NCBI GenBank assembly: GCA_917880885.1
Contig: OU862913.1
Span: 28,777,286 to 28,841,285 of the forward strand
Reading direction: 5' to 3'
Origin: Limnephilus marmoratus
Lineage: Eukaryota; Arthropoda; Insecta; Trichoptera; Limnephilidae
DNA: 64,000 nt
Shown here one piece after another: positions 41,280 through 51,969 of the stretch. The position numbers and the translations under genes are program-made. Numbering within the stretch: the first letter of the stretch is position 1; each line of letters opens with the position of its first letter. The notes beneath the pieces were generated by a model. The model ran no database searches. It worked only from the letters and a program-made list of their open reading frames with translations, and was not told the DNA's origin.

Positions 41280-41878
41280 ATGGAAGGGGAGAACTGCCCA
41301 GGTTCTGTCATTTGAGGGACAAACTGGAGACGTTCGTGTTGCAATACGAACAGTTCATCCTCGTCAATGATGACAAAATAAATTCGTTAGAGAAAAAGAG
41401 AGCGGTTTTAATATCTCATTTACACACAGAGACAATAGATTTATTGATTGATTTGTGTTTTCCTAAAAAAATTACAGATATTACGGTCGAAAATTTATTG
41501 TTATTACTAGAGAATCATGTAGGTATCAAACGAAATGTGTTCAAAGAGCGCGAAATTTTTTTTGCTACGAAACAAAAAAGTTCAGAATCGGTTACTGATT
41601 ATATAGCACGGTTAAGGAATCTCGTTAGATTTTGTAAATTCGAGGACAGACTGGAATATAATTTAAAAGATATTTTTGTCACCGGTCTTCGAGTGGGGCG
41701 AATTAAGGAGAAATTATTTGTAGAAGCTGAAAACTTTTCATTAAAAAAGGTTGTAGAATGTGCTATTGCTATGGATTCATTCGAGGTAATGAATAAGCAA
41801 ATTAAAACGGAAAGTGTTGATTTAGTAAATAAATTTAAAAATACATCGAACAATTTGTCACAAAACAAAATTCGGTAG
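41280..41878 (+). pseudogene. Gag of the defective Mag-clade element, frameshifted start
   Basis: The likely initiator ATG at 41280 reads MEGENCPG and then runs out of frame, while the long gag frame (from 41264 by an alternative codon) carries FCHLRDKLETF, LIDLCFPKK, FFATKQKSSESVTDYIARL and CKFEDRLEYNLKDIF. The intact sister gag starts MEGVC and has matching CDLCFPKK, SIKDYVGKLRGL and LKDIFIIGI. So one indel after about codon 8 destroys translation. The frame ends at 41878 where another indel shifts it into the zinc-knuckle and protease frame. Confidence 0.8.
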
Positions 41879-43086
41879 GTAAACATTTTTCTAGAAATTC
41901 GGACAAGAATGTTACATCGTACAGAGCGTGGTCAGCGGACCGAACAAAGTGTAAACATTGCGGGAATTATCACGATTCAGTAAATTGTAAATTGAAAGAC
42001 GTGTTTTATTATAAATGCAGAGTAAAAGGGCATATTGGGAAGATATGTCGCGGTTTAAATAATAATAATATTTCTTCAGTGTTCGTCAATACGCAGGAAC
42101 ATAAAAAAATGTTGCGGATAAACGCAGTATATTGTGAACCAATATTGTGCAAAGTTTTAGTGAATAATGTGGAACTAAACGGTTTATTGGACACGGGAGC
42201 GGCGATCTCGATTTTAACTGACAAAGATTATGTTAAACATTTCAAACATTTGAATTTAAAACCAAAGGATTTAACCTTAAAGGGTTACGCTAACTGTAAG
42301 TTAAATTTATTGGGTTGTATCTTATTAACAGTTGATTTTAACGGTTATAGGGAAATGTTAGAATTTTGCGTAGTAAAACATGGAACAGTTACGGTTCTAG
42401 GGCGTGATTTCATTAAAAAGTTTAATATTGGATTTACGGGCTTACGATCTACTTTATCCCAGGAGGGAAGTGAAATTTTTTCTCACAATATGGTTGAGAA
42501 TAATACTAGTGTAGTAGATAAATTAATTCGGAAATTCCCGGAGGTTTTTTCGGAGAAACTGGGTAAATTCAATAAATATAAAGTGCATTTGAAATTAAAA
42601 GAGAATGCGGAACCGAAATTCTGCAATCCGAGAAATATACCGTTTGCTTTAAAAGCAAAGGTTGAATCGGAATTGGGCCGTTTACAATCGGAAGGTATTT
42701 CAGTTCCGGTAAACTATAGTAAGTTTGCGTCACCAATCGTTCCCATTTTAAAAAGTAATGGAGAAATAAATGAACAATCAATTTCAGCCCAGGAGGGTAG
42801 TGAAATTTTTTCTCATAGTGTTTATGAGAATGATAGAAGTGATTTACAATCAATTTCATCCCAGGAGGGTAGTGAAATTTTTTCTCATAGTGTATTTGAG
42901 AGTGGTACAAGTAAAGTGAATAAAAAAATTCGAAAATTCCAGGAGGTTTTTTCGGAGAAAGCGGGTAGTTTTAATAAAAGTAAAGTGCAATCAGAATTAA
43001 TTGGGGTCGAGGAACCAATTCACGTAGAGAATGACTTGGATACTCAAATTCTAAGTTTATTTAAAATAACAGAGATTTACCTATAA
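41875..43086 (+). pseudogene. Zinc knuckles, protease and RT start, with internal duplication replacing the RT
   Basis: The frame opens at about 41875. It has CKHCGNYHDSVNC, a second knuckle lacking its first Cys (YYKCRVKGHIGKIC), protease LLDTGAAISIL (about 42186) and VLGRDFIKKFNIG. The pre-RT segment EGSEIFSHNMVE...KFPEVFSEK...FASPIVPI stops just before RT motif 1. Instead of the palm domain, two diverged copies of the EGSEIFSHS block follow, the second again with KFQEVFSEKAGSF. No YxDD box is present. The duplicated blocks are not identical, so this is not a simple recent slip. Confidence 0.8.
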
Positions 43087-44063
43087 CGGAAGAAATATGG
43101 AGTAGGGTGCATATTAATTATGCGGGCCCAATTGCAAATAAATATTTTCTTGTGATTATTGACTCAACCTCAAAATGGTTAGACTGTGTGGGAGTAAATT
43201 CTCCAAATTCGTATAACACTATTAAAATATTAAAGGGTTAGTATTTCGGGAGTGTACAGACAATAGTTTCAGATAATGGAGCCGCTTTCATGTCAGCGGA
43301 CTTCAAAGAGTTTTGTGAGATGAATAACATCAAACATTTAACTACTCCGGTAAATCATCCACAATCAAATGGTCTAGCAGAAAACGCGGTTCGAACGTGT
43401 AAAATTTTTTAAAAAAAAATGATGATAAGAAATAAGTTTCAGTCAGGTTATGAGGAAAAATTAGGAATTTTTTTAATTGATTACAGAAATGCACCACACT
43501 GTACAACTGGCTTAGAACCGGCAGTTGTAATGTTTGGAAGGAAATTAAGGTCAAACTTAAACAGTTTTGTACCGAGAGGGGGGAGAGATAAGGATAATAG
43601 AATTAAGAAAGAAACAAAATTTAAAATGTCTAATTGTCAGGAAAATCAAAAATATTATTATAAGAGAAATAATAAAGAATCGGTGGGTTTTTCGATTAAT
43701 CAAAAGGTAATGGTTAGAGATTTCAGAGACCAAAACAATGATAAATGGGTACCAGGGAAAGTGTATAAACAATTAGGAAAAAAACTTTATATAATTGAAG
43801 TAAATTTAAATGGTAAAATTATGTATTGGAAAAGGCATTTTGATCAGTTGTCTAAATTATGTGTGTCATGGGAAAAGAAACACAGCAATCCTTATGTCGC
43901 GTCTGAGACGAAGAGACTGTCGTATGACGAATACAATGTCTCCAGCTTTGGCCTGGATGACAGTCTAATGGGTTTTTCTCCTTCTCCTTCCAGCTCCAGT
44001 GATCCAGTGGCGTCAACGTCGGGAAATTGGAAGGACCGACTACGACCACGAACACACAGATGA
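43086..44063 (+). pseudogene. Integrase of the defective Mag-clade element, with stops
   Basis: The zinc finger is missing. The core starts at IWSRVHINYAGP (the catalytic D of HIDF is N here), has IVSDNGAAF and GLAENAVR (D and E retained), with stops near 43241 and 43411. From 43419 the frame is open to 44063, with DYRNAPHCTTGLEP, FGRKLRSNL, the GPY-like KWVPGKVYKQLG and a serine-rich tail ending RLRPRTHR, as in the intact sister (RLRPRGQ). It would be inactive because of the stops and the D-to-N change. Confidence 0.8.
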
Positions 44064-44156
44064 GTCAATGAAGACAGCACTCAGCTCTCGACTCAACATG
44101 AATTACTTACATTGTAAATATTGGAATATTATATGTATTGTAAATAATTATCAGTT

Positions 44157-44640
44157 CATAATAATAATAATAAATTTGGACAACTTATATAGCGCTGTTT
44201 TTGCGAAAAATCGCCTCAAGAGCGCTGTACAAATTAACATGGATTTTACATTAGAATTTACTTAACTTAGGAGGCTAGATAACAACTCGTCTTGCAGCTA
44301 TCAAGCGCATGGATTATTGAAATTCTAGCCCCCCGATAAATTAAATAAAATATCTTTTTATACGTACGTATTTCAATTTACTTAACTATGTAGGGGGCTA
44401 GATAACCACTCGTCTTGCAGCTATCAAGCGCATGGACTGTTGGAATTCTAGCCCCCCAATAAATTAAATAAAATATCTTTTTATACGTACGTATTCTAAT
44501 TTACTTAACTATGTAGGAGGCTAGGTATCAACTCGTCTTGCAGCTATCAAGCGCATGGATTATTGGAATTCTTGCCCCCCCAATAATACATTTACCTTCT
44601 GTATTTAATAATCTACTTAACATCCTTAGTCTAACTTAAT
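44157..44640. repeat. ATA-linked repeat with a 124-bp tandem repeat (three units)
   Basis: After an ATA run, the sequence gcgctgtttttgcg...cctcaagagcgctgt (cf. 1325-1440 and 47690) leads into units starting near 44270, 44394 and 44517. Each carries gctagataacaactcgtct, tgcagctatcaagcgcatgg and attctagcccccc. It lies between integrase and the 3' LTR, so it probably inserted into the LTR element. Confidence 0.75.
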
Positions 44641-44690
44641 CTAACTTAATCTACTTAATCTAACTTAACCTAACTTAATCTTACTCACAC
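44620..44690. repeat. Short tandem repeat taatctaactt
   Basis: Five to six imperfect units of ctaacttaat. No function is apparent. Confidence 0.7.
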
Positions 44691-44927
44691 ATACTCGAAA
44701 CATATATGTATTTAATAAATCTACAGTTCATAAAAACAATTGCAAAGAAACCATAAAAATAACACGTAATCAACGCTAACGAAAATGTATATATACTCGT
44801 AATACACTGTGATAATAAATTGTCACTGTGAACTGTTAATTAATAAAGTTTTTTAATTTTTCATTTATCACTCCATACGTACGGCACAGGTAGAAACCGA
44901 AGGGCGCGGGCTCAGTCCCATGACTTC

Positions 44928-45300
44928 CTAGTCCATGTGCTTAGGGGCGGGGGGCAGGCGCGGGCGGTTGGCAGCGGGGGCAGCTAGGGATGCAGAGATT
45001 GCAGAGGTCATCAGTTGGTTTTCTTCTCTGGTGCGTTTCTTAGAAGGCCGCTTCGGTGGCCCACACACCGAACGGGTCATATGGTCCACAGTCGTAAATA
45101 CAGCGACTGCGGGCGTAACAGCGAGCAGCGGGGTTGCAGTAAAGGTGCGGGGGGTGCGCAGGGGTACGGCTATGACACCCAACAACCGAACAAATGACCA
45201 CATCTGGTAAATGTTCGCTACCGATCCTGGGTTTTAAACACTTCGCATGTAATGAATCACGATAATATCTGCACATATTCTTAAAACTCGTTATACGTCC
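44928..45300 (-). pseudogene. GC-rich coding-like fragment, possibly MADF-type
   Basis: On the minus strand, FKNMCRYYRDSLHAKCLKPR (about 45290-45240), then in another frame MWSFVRLLGV, and further on KRPSKKRTREENQL with an alanine/proline-rich end. The order W/F-K-N-x-R..YRD.L, then PR.GS, then W.F resembles a MADF DNA-binding domain followed by a basic tail, but the match is loose and a frameshift is needed. The GC content is unlike the flanks. It may be a captured host fragment or a piece of another mobile element. Confidence 0.25.
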
Positions 45301-45409
45301 ACACTGATTACGATAAAATTATTTTGAGTTCACATATGTAATGTTCACAGAGTAATAAACATTATTTGACACTTTTAAGGTCTCAAAATGTTAATTATCC
45401 CTCTTATTT

Positions 45410-46040
45410 AATAAGGGATAACGAGACCGGCCAGAATGCGTCAGGCTGCTCCGAGCGCCTGACGAATATATATCGATGTTTTTTATTCGATGCATCGAAT
45501 ACGCAAACTTTTTTTTTTTTAGCTTTTCTTTATTCATTGAAATTTTTTATTACATACATTATTATATAACTATGAGATGAGTATCTATGAATGACCATAA
45601 ATAAACCAATCCCAGTGAGACCAACACTACGACTGCAGTGACTTTCACGTCGTTTCGTAATCAGTTCGGCCAATACAATAAAACCAAAACAACAATACGG
45701 CCGACCGAGTTTCTGCTGTGTTAAGTGTAAACAGTAAACTGATGACTGGTTTATTTATGAGTAAACATATTAGTTCATTTATGTGTGTAGTGTAAAAATT
45801 AGAATACGAGTCAACTTACACGATTTATCGATTTATTTATGAACAGGCATGTGTATTAAGTAGAATCATTTATTTAGTGTTATTGGTTTTGAAAGATTAT
45901 TAGTTGGCAGGAAATACATCGATGTATTGGAAACATCGATGTATTTCCCAATACATCGTATTAACATCGATGCAACCGTTCGATGCATTACATCGGAAAA
46001 AACATCGATGTATTTTTTTAATGTCCATCCCTATAATCAA
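45410..46040. mobile_element. hAT-like MITE with acatcgatgt palindromes
   Basis: The right side ends atgtccatccctata, which on the other strand reads tagggatggacat, a common hAT-type end. The left side has aagggataacgag near 45413. Subterminal zones at both ends are full of atcgatgt/acatcgat palindromes (45465-45505 and 45915-46015). The target duplication is not convincing. It sits just before the purine tract and 3' LTR. Confidence 0.45.
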
Positions 46041-46079
46041 CTTGTTGTGTAACTGTCTTCGGATTTAAGTGTGGAGGGA

Positions 46080-46359
46080 TGTGGTGAACGTATGTCTTGC
46101 GGTATGAAAGAGACATGCGTGTATGAGTGAGACAGCATGAGGAACGTATAAAAGGGTGTGATTGCTGTCTACCGTCCTCTTTGCATTATCGCTTCGTAGG
46201 AAGCACGACCTGTAACATATCTCGGAATAAACTCACTAAGTCTACCTACGACTTATTATTGTCAAACGCCCTGTACTGAACTGAGATCACAATATAGAGG
46301 AATCTGGATCCACACACGGAGTCCAGAAAGTAATGTTGATACCGGCCACGGTCATCACA
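46080..46359 (+). repeat. 3' LTR of the defective Mag-clade element
   Basis: 280 bp, about 99 percent identical to the 5' LTR by eye. It is preceded by the purine tract gtggaggga and followed directly by satellite (tatatatatcaataac). Confidence 0.88.
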
Positions 46360-46385
46360 TATATATATCAATAACTATCATTTAA
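46360..46385. repeat. Satellite array, segment 4 (partial unit)
   Basis: tatatatatcaataactatcatttaa, the end of a satellite unit, lies between the LTR and the next insertion. It continues the register of segment 3. Confidence 0.75.
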
Positions 46386-46800
46386 TAAAAATCCCAAAAA
46401 CCTACCTACCGTACTATTTGTCGTATTCTGTCAAGCTGTTATTTATACAAAGATAAATACAAGTTCAACAAATCCGCCGAAAATAAAAACTATCTATCTT
46501 CAAAAACAACGAATGTTCAACCTATGGAAGTGTAATCTTGTTAATTCTTCGCTCTTAAGTGTATTTTTAAAGTAGTAAACTAATCATCCATAATAATTGT
46601 TTCACAAACAGAAGTACCTAGTGATGTTTACAACAGAAAGTGCGTTCATTGGCTGCATTTGATTATGAGCTCACTTTACTGGGCTCCAATGGGTTTTTAA
46701 GTGCTGTGAACTTTGAATACCTACATCGCAAATCAAAACTAATTTTATTTTGAAAAAAATACTTTTTTAACATTTTAAAGTAACATATGCGTAATAATTA

Positions 46801-47195
46801 TGGGGAGAAAAAAGAACTGTGTTAAAAGTCCTATTATTGCCTCTCCTTACACCTCCCAATCTGAATAATCGGACTCTGAAGCTGAGGAGATTGAAGCCGA
46901 AACCAACCCTGACCTTAGTCATGTATCAGGACACAAGACATTATCCGGGACTCAAATGCTGGACGCATTGGCTGAAAAGCCATCCAAAGTCTGCAAAGAG
47001 CAGCAGCTCAAAGTATCAAGAAATGTGACAAATGCTCTCGGTTCCGTTGCCCAACTTTTGCTTGAGAAGGAAGAACTTAGAGGAGACCTAAATTCAGTGG
47101 CGGTTCTTCTCAAGGGGACGGTGGAGACAGACCCCACTTCATATTTCAGAAACCTATTGAGAATTTTTTCGATGATTTATGTTCACAAACATTAA
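46801..47195 (+). pseudogene. Possible LINE ORF1 N-terminal part
   Basis: ATG at 46801 gives MGRKKNCVKSPIIASPYTS, then a TAA after SQSE, and the same frame continues SDSEAEEIEAETNP, LSGTQMLDALAEKP and a helical, charged stretch (QLLLEKEELRGDLNSV). A basic start, an acidic serine-rich linker and a coiled coil would suit a LINE ORF1, but there is no zinc knuckle or RRM to confirm it. Confidence 0.35.
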
Positions 47196-47289
47196 TTCTT
47201 AACATAAAAGTAATTAGGTATTAACATTTGCAGAAACATAATCTATAATTTCAATTCAGAACATTTTAAAGTTCGAAATTGAAAAAGTT

Positions 47290-47680
47290 TCTTCGAACAA
47301 ACATGCGACCGCTCCGCTCACTTCCTTGTTGCGTACTAACTACGCGATTCGACGACCGCGACTCGCGACTCTGGCTCGAAACTAGCAGTTGCCATCCGCC
47401 ATGCGCACTGCGCAATTCGTTCTGCGCACTTGGGGGACATCACGGGATTTTTTCCTTGAAATTTATTTCTTTTATTCGTACTGAATAACTGAATACGTTT
47501 CTTAGGGATCTCGCGAATTCGCGCATGCGCATTTGAGTCATAGTATCATTCTCGTGGGGATAAACTCTAGGATCCCCTCGTGGATAATTGGGCGTTCGTT
47601 TTCGTTCAAATTGAAAGATGTGAGCTGTGCACGGACCGGGATTCGCGTTTGTGGTATTGTTGTACGTATTTTGTTATTAA
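47290..47680. other. CpG-rich unique patch with tgcgcatgcg-like motifs
   Basis: A GC-rich island in AT-rich DNA with gcgcatgcgcat, catgcgcactgcgcaa and several CGCGA motifs. NRF1-like sites of this kind are common in animal promoters. I see no open frame that begins here. It could be a fragment of a promoter, a 5' UTR or an unrecognised element. Confidence 0.35.
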
Positions 47681-48329
47681 AATAATAATATAGGTCGGAT
47701 TATTTCTAAAGCGCCGTCCTGGCGGAAAATTTACCTCAAGGGCGCTCTAAACCTAAGTTGGTTGAATTGTATTTGTTTTTTTTTTAAGCTTTATATTCAT
47801 ATATGTACCTATTTTGTATTTCTGGTAAGGTGCATAACTTATCCAATAATATTTTTGTGAGAAAAAAAAATATTTATTCGAAAAAATTTATGAATTATTT
47901 ACTTTAGACTTTAGACATTAGAATTGAAAACATAAAAAATATACCCACTCGTGCAGGTACATGAATATAAAAGAGTAGGTATTTTGAATGTTTTCAATTA
48001 TAATGAGGTAAATTGTCATGTAAGTATATTTATTTATACACAATACACATTTTACTACACTGATTCACTTCTCAGTCTACTAAATAAGTATCAAATACTG
48101 TTCAAATTTGTCTATAAAACTCTTCGGTAGTTTATTTTAATATTTATTTAATAGTTTAACACACGAAACTGGCCTGTACCAAAAAGTAAAAATTAAGCAT
48201 TATACACAAAAAAAATCAAAAACAACACTCGATTGAGCACCACTTTCTACTTGAGCTATCTCGCTGAAATTTTACTATGTTATTTCTATGAATACGTGTA
48301 ACAAATTCGCGGGGTGGCCAAATGAAAAA

Positions 48330-50533
48330 TAATAAAATAAAAATTCGACCACCTTAGTCTACATATAGCACAAGGCTTAACTAAATTGGATAATTATCAC
48401 CCCTCATTTGAAATCACGGTAAAACAAAATAAAAATTATTTCTTAGAAACTAATAAAAATGATTCAAAGTACAACTTCAGGAAGGGAAACTATGATGAAT
48501 GTCGGCAGAATCTCTTAGCTGTTAATTGGATAACTCTTTTAAAAATAAAAATGTGAATAGTATGGTTGTCTTCATTTATGAAAAACTGTGCGAAATAATT
48601 GACAAAAATCTGGTTTAATCAGCAATTGATTGATATTCTTAAGAAAAAAAAAAAAAATTAGACTTAAGGCAAAAAAATATGAAAAACGATTTTTCAGATT
48701 ATAGAAAATTCTCTAATTTACGGAAAATGGCCAAAAAAGTGCAAATTGAATGTTGTAAATCCATACATCAACTCTGTCAAAAGTGGTCTGCAAGATAAAA
48801 TAGGTATTCTGGTCATACTCAAAATCATTACAAAAAACCAATTGTATTCCTAAAGTAATGCATCTTGATGATATTTCCGCAAACGATGGAGAACACATAG
48901 CAAACATGTTCTCCAAATATTTTTCATGTGTTATACTAATTCGGAATCACCTGATAATGATTCAATGTTAAATATTACTGAACACAACCAAAGCAATCTC
49001 GGTAAAATTCATTTCTCGTTGAAATAAAATGTTTTTTGAGTAAAATAGATTCCAATAAAGGTTCCGGCCTCGATGGTATTCCACCTTTCTTTGTAAGATG
49101 CTGTGCTGATTAATTATGTTTACCACTTTTTATTATTTTCAACGAATCTTTAACCTCTGGAACTTTTCCCGACTTGTGGAAAAAAGCCCATGTGGGACCA
49201 GTATTCAAATCGGGTGACCAATCATTAATTAAAAATTATAGACCAATTAGTATACTATCATGTTTTGCTAAAGTTTTTGAATCTCTAATATAAAAATATT
49301 TTTTTCTCACCTTAAGCCCCTTCTCTGCACTAGGCAACATGGGTTTGTTCCTCATAGATCTATTACTTCAAATCTTTTCGAATTCTGTGATTATGTGTGT
49401 AACTCTTTTAATGAAAGATTACAAGTAGATGCTATTTATACCGATTTCCAAAAAGCTTTCTTAAAGTTAACCACTCCATCTTACTTTAAAAAGCTTGATC
49501 AAATAGGAATACATGGAGACCTTTTTCGCTGGGTGAAATCATATTTATGTAACATAACGCAACTAGTATTTATTAATGGATATAAATCATCCCCTATAAA
49601 TGTAACTTCTGGTGTACCTCAGGGGTCGAATCTGGGGCATCTCCTTTTTTAATATTCATAAATGACCTTGATTCAAAATCAAACTGTGACTATGCTTTTT
49701 TCACCGATGATCTTAAAATTTTTCGTAAAATTAAATCTGTTTCTGATCATCAACTGCTTCAAAATGACCTCGACACACTAAATAACTGGTGTACTGTCAA
49801 TGATATGCACTTAAATATTGAAAAATGTTACACTTTAAACTTCACTCGTAATAGAATTATTAAGGATTTTTCCTATTAATAATATTATTTTTAAAATACT
49901 ATTCTTAAGTGTTTCCCATAAGAAATCTAGGAATCACTCTTGATTCTAAATTCATATTTGATGTACACATTAACGACATTAAGCGCAAATCATTTAAAAT
50001 GATGGGATTTATTCATAGAATATATAAACCTTTCAAAGATCCTCTTTCAATTCTAACCCTTCACAGTGCCTTAATTAGAAGTAAAGTTGAATTTGGGAGC
50101 ACTATTTGGAATCCACATTACTGCAAATATGAAAACATTGTAGAATCAGTTAAAAAAATGCTAAGACTGTTGTCTTTTAAATGTGGATTACTAGAACATC
50201 TTAGATCATACGACATGCGACTTGAATACTTCAAAATGAATTCACTTAAAATCAGAAGGCAATTGAGTGATCTAATATGTTTACATAAAATAATTCACGA
50301 CCATCTTGATACTTCACTGTGTCTTAGCAATACCTATTGATATAAATGTTCCCAATTCCCATTGTTTAAGACGCCATAATATGTTTCACCTGAACACACT
50401 TAAAAATAATATCGCCTATTTTAGCCCTCTGACCCAAATGTGTCGATTATATAATAATAAGAAAGAGTGTGCTGAAGTAGATATTTTTGCCGACAATTTA
50501 TATGGATTAAAAAAAATGCTCTGCGATTGGTGA
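48330..50533 (+). pseudogene. LINE ORF2 remnant (endonuclease end + reverse transcriptase)
   Basis: It begins with the endonuclease end (LDNYHPSFEIT), then many stops. RT pieces in order: SKIDSNKGSGLDGIPPFF (49040), NYRPISILSCFAKVFE (49230), YTDFQKAF (49440), GVPQGSNLGHLLF (49610), a damaged FADD (FFTDD, 49700), RNLGITLDSKF (49920), FGSTIWNPHY (50090) and a C-terminal part to 50533. It resembles the ORF2 at 25.2-28.1 kb (SNKGAGPDGIPP, GIHGDLLRW). At least two frameshifts and several stops make it long dead. Confidence 0.82.
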
Positions 50534-50692
50534 AAAGTATGTGCTATTTTTTATGTATCATTTGTGTCTTGAATTGCCTCTCTTTGATTCTCATTTAAGT
50601 AAACTTTGTATTTTTATATAAAAAAAATCTATAACTGTTTTTTGTTTTTTGTATATGAGAACAATCTGTAAAAACACAGTATAAATAAAAAG

Positions 50693-51462
50693 TTAAATGT
50701 ATCTAAGTTATCTTGTGTTTCTGTTTTACCCACTAGGAATAAATCCTTAAAGGTGTCATTTAATTATAGATCAATAACTATCATTTAATGTATCTAAGAC
50801 ATCTTGTGTTTCTATTATACACGCTAGGAATAAATCCTTAAACGTGTCATTTAATTATAAATCAATAACTACCATTTAATGTATCTAAGACATCTTGTGT
50901 TTCTATTATACACACTAGGAATAAATCCTTAAACGTGTCATTTAATTATAAATCAATAATTATCATTGAATGTATCTAAGACATCTTTTGTTTCTATTAT
51001 ACCCACTAAGAATAAATCCTTAAACGTGTCATTTAATTATAAATCAATAACTACCATTTAATGTATCTAAGACATCTTGTGTTTCTATTATACACGCTAG
51101 GAATAAATCCTTAAACGTGTCATTTAATTATAAATCAATAACTATCATTTAATGTATCTAAGACATCTTGTGTTTCTATTACACACGCTAGGAATAAATC
51201 CTTAAACGTGTCATTTAATTATAAATCAATAACTACCATTTAATGTATCTAAGACATCTTGTGTTTCTATTATACCAACTAGGAATAAATCCTTAAACGT
51301 GTCATTTAATTATAAATCAATAACTACCATTTAATGTATCTAAGACATCTTGTGTTTCTATTATACACACTAGGAATAAATCCTTAAACGTGTCATTTAA
51401 TTATAAATCAATAACTATCATTGAATGTATCTAAGACATCTTTTGTTTCTATTATACCCGTT
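50693..51462. repeat. Satellite array, segment 5 (about eight units, homogeneous)
   Basis: Units are nearly identical and mostly of one form (aaacgtgtcatttaattat, aaatcaataactaccattt, tattatacacgctaggaat). Unlike segment 2, the alternation of two unit types is missing, which suggests local homogenisation. Confidence 0.9.
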
Positions 51463-51969
51463 AAGAAGTGGCTGCACTCGGCGGATTGCTTTTGTGTTTA
51501 TTTTGTTTATTATTATTTATTTCCTATGGCAATAAATATCTCCTTTCCCCCGCTCCCCGTGTTTTTTTCCCGTCTGTCACGATTCCGATTATATCGAGAT
51601 TATTCGATGCTCGAAGTTAATGTTAACAATCATCACAGCCAAACGCAGTCATAGTTATACCTAACTCGCATAAAACTACCGCAACTATCTTGTCGCAGCG
51701 CATTCTTGCAAAACTATTAGCATTAACAATAATTCAGCTTTTAAAAGTTAACTGCAACTAAATGGTGATCTCATCAAGAAAACAATTACGTTCCAGAAGA
51801 ACCTGCTCCTCTTCCGTGAGTTTGACCTACCCTTTATATTTATTGCCATTGTATTTACGCAGAAGTTAATTGCCAGAGATTATAACCTCTAAGCCGAAAC
51901 ATTATGGTCCAATCTAGCCTGGATGTGTAATTTAAAAGAACCAATTGGTTCTTTTAAACCAACTCAATT
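51463..51969. other. Non-coding stretch between satellite and LINE, with a perfect 28-bp palindrome
   Basis: No gene is supported. Positions 51931-51958 are a perfect palindrome centred on ccaattgg with aaaagaa arms. The remainder shows no repeat I recognise. Confidence 0.5.

Larger units (their letters stand above)
40539..46359 (+). mobile_element. Defective Ty3/gypsy element, Mag clade, in the satellite
   Basis: LTRs of 280 bp (40539-40818 and 46080-46359) differ at about two positions (tcttac/tcttgc, gtgctc/gtcctc). They start TGTGGTGA and end TCATCACA. The target lies in an AT run, so the duplication (atat) cannot be fixed exactly. Gag resembles that of the intact element at 19.6-24.6 kb. 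Most of the reverse transcriptase and RNase H is missing, and about 2 kb of other repeats sits before the 3' LTR. Confidence 0.88.
46386..50692 (+). mobile_element. Decayed Jockey-like LINE in the satellite
   Basis: The insertion runs from just after atcatttaa to aaataaaaag at 50690, where the satellite resumes (ttaaatgtatctaag). It contains an ORF1-like start at 46800, an unrelated GC-rich piece at 47290-47680 with an ATA-linked repeat at 47690, and ORF2 remnants from 48330 to 50533. One or more later insertions probably separate ORF1 and ORF2. Confidence 0.65.
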
